From contig CBDUYD010000136.1 in NCBI GenBank assembly GCA_965371355.1, forward strand, positions 1-7,747: a stretch of 7,747 bases of DNA. Direction: 5' to 3'. How positions within the stretch are numbered: position 1 is the stretch's first letter; the number at the start of each line of letters is the position of its first letter. This stretch comes from JASJHI01 sp965371355. GTDB taxonomy: Bacteria; Actinomycetota; Acidimicrobiia; Acidimicrobiales; Ilumatobacteraceae. The notes beneath the pieces are model-generated. The model did not search any database, was not told the DNA's origin, and was given only the letters and a program-made list of their open reading frames with translations. Shown piece after piece: positions 5,652-7,747 of the stretch. The translations under genes were made by a program, and so were the position numbers.

Positions 5652-6893
5652 ATGCTGCTGACGAGGGGCGATCCAGGCGAGAGGAAACAGCCCTCGTCGA
5701 CGCTCCTGATGGTCGCGTTCGGCGGCCTCAGCGCGCTGCTCGCGTCCGGCTACGGCGTGCTGTTCACGATCGTCGACGACTACCGCGACGAGTACGGCAT
5801 CAGCGAGACGGCGATCGGTATCGTGATCGGCGCAGGCTTCATCGCCGCGTTCGTCTCGCAAGTGGCGATCGCGCCCCTCGCCGATCGGGGACACGCGCGC
5901 ACCGTCGTGATCATCGGCGTCGCGGTCAACGTTGCCGGACTCCTGCTGATGGGGATCGGAACCACACTCCCGGTGATCCTGATCGGTCGCATCATCTCCG
6001 GCGTCGGAATCGGGGCGGCGACACCGGCGATCAAGCGGATCGTGATCCTCGCCGATCCGGAGCACCTCGGCCAGAATCTCGGTCGCCTGCTCGCCGCCGA
6101 CGTCTTCGGGTTCGCGATGGGCCCGGCGATCTCGGCGGTGCTCGTCGGACCGTTCGGAATCCCCTCACCGTTCATCGTCGTCGCCGTCGCCACCGCCGCC
6201 ATGCTCCCGTTCGTCGCCACCGTGCACGTCGACGAGACCAGAGATGCTCCGCGGCGACTGCTCGCCCTCGATCTGCTCCGGATCCGACCGTTCGCGGGCG
6301 CGGTGCTGTACGGCGCTGTCGTGTTCGTGATGATCGGGACCTTCGACGCCCTGTGGGCGGTGGTCCACGTCGACCTCGGCACCACCGAGTGGATCGCCAA
6401 CCTCGGCATCGTCCTGTTCGCACTCCCACTCGCCGCGCTCGGACCGTTCGGTGGTCGACTCGCGCAGACGTTCGGCCCGTTCAGACTCGGCGCACTCGGC
6501 CTTGTCGCCGGATCGATGTTCATGTTCACCTACGGGTTGCTGCCCACCGGCGGACTCATCTTCGCCGTCGCGATGGTCCACGCAATCAGCGACGGGCTCA
6601 CGATCTCGAGTTCGGGGGTCGCCGCCGGGATGGTGGTACCCGAAGATCGACAGGCGGGAGCGCAGGGGGTGCTCGGAGCCGGTCAGGCGATCGCGGCTGG
6701 TCTGATGGCCGTGGTGACCGGATTCCTCTACGAGAATTTTGGCAGGACGACCGCGTACACCGTGTGCGCGATCGTGATGCTCGTCCTCACCGGGATCGGC
6801 GCCTGGCTCGCCCGCTCGGCGTGGGGGATCAAGCGGCCGATCGCCGGCGACGGCACGGCCGAGGACTCGGTCGTCACGCTCTCGAGCCCCTGA
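5652..6893 (+). CDS. Major facilitator superfamily transporter (12 TM, DHA1-like)
   Basis: Inner-membrane secondary transporter, 413 residues, the usual length for a 12-helix MFS protein. A short hydrophilic N-terminus (1-17) is followed by hydrophobic segments at about 18-40, 53-73, 84-102, 104-122, 145-165, 171-190, then a basic/acidic cytoplasmic linker (191-212), and 213-235, 247-266, 277-295, 299-320, 337-357 and 366-386. The loop 2-3 motif A is recognisable as APLADRGHARTV (Asp78, Arg79). Helix 5 carries FGFAMGPAISA, similar to the antiporter motif C glycine-proline (Gly157-Pro158), which points to drug or metabolite efflux by proton antiport. The substrate cannot be deduced. The tail after residue 390 is hydrophilic. 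It begins 60 bases after the glycosyltransferase stop but with its own -10-like box, so it need not share that transcript, and no adjacent regulator gene is seen. The ATG start is well supported by the leaderless spacing. Confidence 0.88.
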   Translation: MLLTRGDPGERKQPSSTLLMVAFGGLSALLASGYGVLFTIVDDYRDEYGISETAIGIVIGAGFIAAFVSQVAIAPLADRGHARTVVIIGVAVNVAGLLLMGIGTTLPVILIGRIISGVGIGAATPAIKRIVILADPEHLGQNLGRLLAADVFGFAMGPAISAVLVGPFGIPSPFIVVAVATAAMLPFVATVHVDETRDAPRRLLALDLLRIRPFAGAVLYGAVVFVMIGTFDALWAVVHVDLGTTEWIANLGIVLFALPLAALGPFGGRLAQTFGPFRLGALGLVAGSMFMFTYGLLPTGGLIFAVAMVHAISDGLTISSSGVAAGMVVPEDRQAGAQGVLGAGQAIAAGLMAVVTGFLYENFGRTTAYTVCAIVMLVLTGIGAWLARSAWGIKRPIAGDGTAEDSVVTLSSP

Positions 6894-6947
6894 GGAGGCG
6901 CGTATCCGGACGGAAACGTTCTGCGAGTGCTGTCGTCCCGTCGATGC

Positions 6948-7742
6948 TCAGCGGCCGGTGAACTCGGCCTTGCCGGGGCCGTGCTCGAGGAAGCTCGCCA
7001 CGCCGATCTGCGAGTCGTCTGTGCGGAACGCTTCGACGAACGCGGCGCGCTCGGCGAGCAGCCCGTCGGTGAGCGACATCGAGAGCCCGTCGTCGATGAT
7101 CCGCTTGCAGATGCCCTGCGATGTCAGCGGCCCAGCCGCCACGGTCGCGGCGAGCTCGCGGGCACGGTCGTGGAGATCGTCGGGCGCGACCACCTCGTCG
7201 GCGAGTCCGATGCGCAGTGCCTCGTCGGCTTTGACCTGGCGACCGGTGAGGCACATCTCCTTCGCCCGGCTCGGGCCGACGACGCGCGGAAGCCGCTGGG
7301 TTCCCCCGCCACCGGGAATCACCCCGAGCAGGATCTCGGGCTGGCCGAACACCGCCCGCTCGGACGCGATGCGATAGTCGCAGGCGAGTGCCAGCTCACA
7401 CCCGCCGCCGAGCGCGTAGCCGCCGACCGCCGCGATCACGAAGCGCGGCAACGCCGCGACCGCGTCGATCGCGCGGTGGAATCCTGCCGTGATCGGACCG
7501 GCCTCATCGGGGCCACCGAACTGTGCGATGTCGGCGCCGGCGGCGAATATCTTGTCTCCGCCGGTCACGATGAGCGCGCCCGGCAGGTCGGCCGCCAGAT
7601 GCTCGGTCGCCCGGTACAGTTCGACGAGCAGCTCCTGCGACAGCGGATTGACCTTGCCGCTGGCGATCGTCAGCACCGCAACGCCATCGACACCCCGCTC
7701 GAGAGTGAGAAGTTCGTAGTCACTCGAGTTCGTCATGTCCAT
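6948..7742 (-). CDS. Enoyl-CoA hydratase/isomerase (crotonase family)
   Basis: Crotonase-superfamily enzyme, 264 residues, expected to hydrate 2-trans-enoyl-CoA to 3-hydroxyacyl-CoA in beta-oxidation or a related acyl-CoA pathway; cytosolic. The oxyanion-hole loops are AAGADI (Ala68) and GYALGGGCELA (Gly113). Both catalytic glutamates of true hydratases are present: Glu116 in GGCELA and Glu136 in FGQPEILLG, equivalent to Glu144 and Glu164 of rat mitochondrial crotonase. The block from GYALGGG to GGTQRLPR is very close to classical EchA/crotonase, so hydratase activity is more likely than dehalogenase, isomerase-only or naphthoate synthase activity. The C-terminal trimerisation helices end FLEHGPGKAEFTGR. 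Two starts are possible: ATG at 7742, with GGGGG directly before it, and ATG at 7736, for which GGGGGA at 7742-7747 would be a Shine-Dalgarno-like sequence at 5-base spacing. Sequence beyond 7747 would decide. It is convergent with the MFS gene (54-bp gap, no clear terminator). Confidence 0.92.
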   Translation of the reverse strand: MDMTNSSDYELLTLERGVDGVAVLTIASGKVNPLSQELLVELYRATEHLAADLPGALIVTGGDKIFAAGADIAQFGGPDEAGPITAGFHRAIDAVAALPRFVIAAVGGYALGGGCELALACDYRIASERAVFGQPEILLGVIPGGGGTQRLPRVVGPSRAKEMCLTGRQVKADEALRIGLADEVVAPDDLHDRARELAATVAAGPLTSQGICKRIIDDGLSMSLTDGLLAERAAFVEAFRTDDSQIGVASFLEHGPGKAEFTGR

Positions 7743-7747
7743 CCCCC

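Noticed and set aside
4638..6065. 475-codon minus-strand ORF opposite the glycosyltransferase and the MFS gene
   Set aside because: Its length is striking, but the translation is dominated by Arg, Asp, Glu and His without motifs, and it spans two well-supported plus-strand genes and the promoter-like gap between them.
6894..6947. Possible terminator between the convergent MFS and enoyl-CoA hydratase genes
   Set aside because: The only pairing I found is GACGG (6909-6913) with CCGTC (6938-6942), a 5-bp stem with a 24-base loop, which is too weak to call.
1..7747. Mobile element, phage, CRISPR, defence cassette or secondary-metabolite cluster
   Set aside because: No transposase, integrase, direct-repeat array, nuclease or assembly-line enzyme is encoded. 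The genes look like ordinary chromosomal metabolic and membrane genes with uniform composition.

Overview
The window looks like a chromosomal segment from a high-G+C bacterium, most likely an actinomycete. It is roughly two-thirds G+C by eye and gene-dense. Several proteins read like actinobacterial family members: the cyclopropane synthase C-terminus, an IlvG-type ThDP enzyme resembling mycobacterial Rv1820 as I recall it, and an AUR1-type PAP2 membrane protein. Most start codons lack a Shine-Dalgarno sequence and instead have a TANNNT -10-like hexamer 6-8 bases upstream, the arrangement expected of leaderless mRNAs in Actinomycetota. An Acidimicrobiia/Ilumatobacter-like source is my guess, not something I could test.

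Layout from left to right: (1) the C-terminal part of a cyclopropane-fatty-acyl-phospholipid synthase on + (to 542). (2) Convergent to it, a ThDP-dependent acetolactate-synthase-like enzyme on - (564-2177); the 21-bp gap between the stops holds a GC-rich hairpin. (3) Divergent from that, with overlapping promoter-like elements, an AUR1-type PAP2 membrane phosphatase/phosphotransferase on + (2202-3248). (4) galT-type nucleotidyltransferase on + (3326-4312), with an 8-bp perfect inverted repeat just upstream. (5) A family 4 glycosyltransferase on + (4416-5591). (6) A 12-helix MFS transporter on + (5652-6893). (7) Convergent to it, a crotonase-family enoyl-CoA hydratase on - (6948-7742) whose start lies at the right edge.

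The four + strand genes in the middle share an orientation, but each appears to have its own -10-like element, so they may be separate transcripts rather than one operon. The most plausible functional link is galT with the adjacent glycosyltransferase: a sugar-1-phosphate nucleotidyl transfer reaction next to an enzyme that uses nucleotide sugars. The cyclopropane synthase, PAP2 protein and enoyl-CoA hydratase all touch lipid metabolism but do not form an obvious pathway.

I found no tRNA, rRNA, CRISPR array, insertion sequence, phage gene or defence cassette. No gene shows a frameshift, and no intergenic gap exceeds about 105 bases. I do not see strong evidence of an undescribed system. The points most worth following up are the recurrent leaderless-start architecture, the overlapping divergent promoters, the galT-GT4 pair, and an acetolactate-synthase-like enzyme that lacks the classical AHAS substrate-specificity tryptophan motif.
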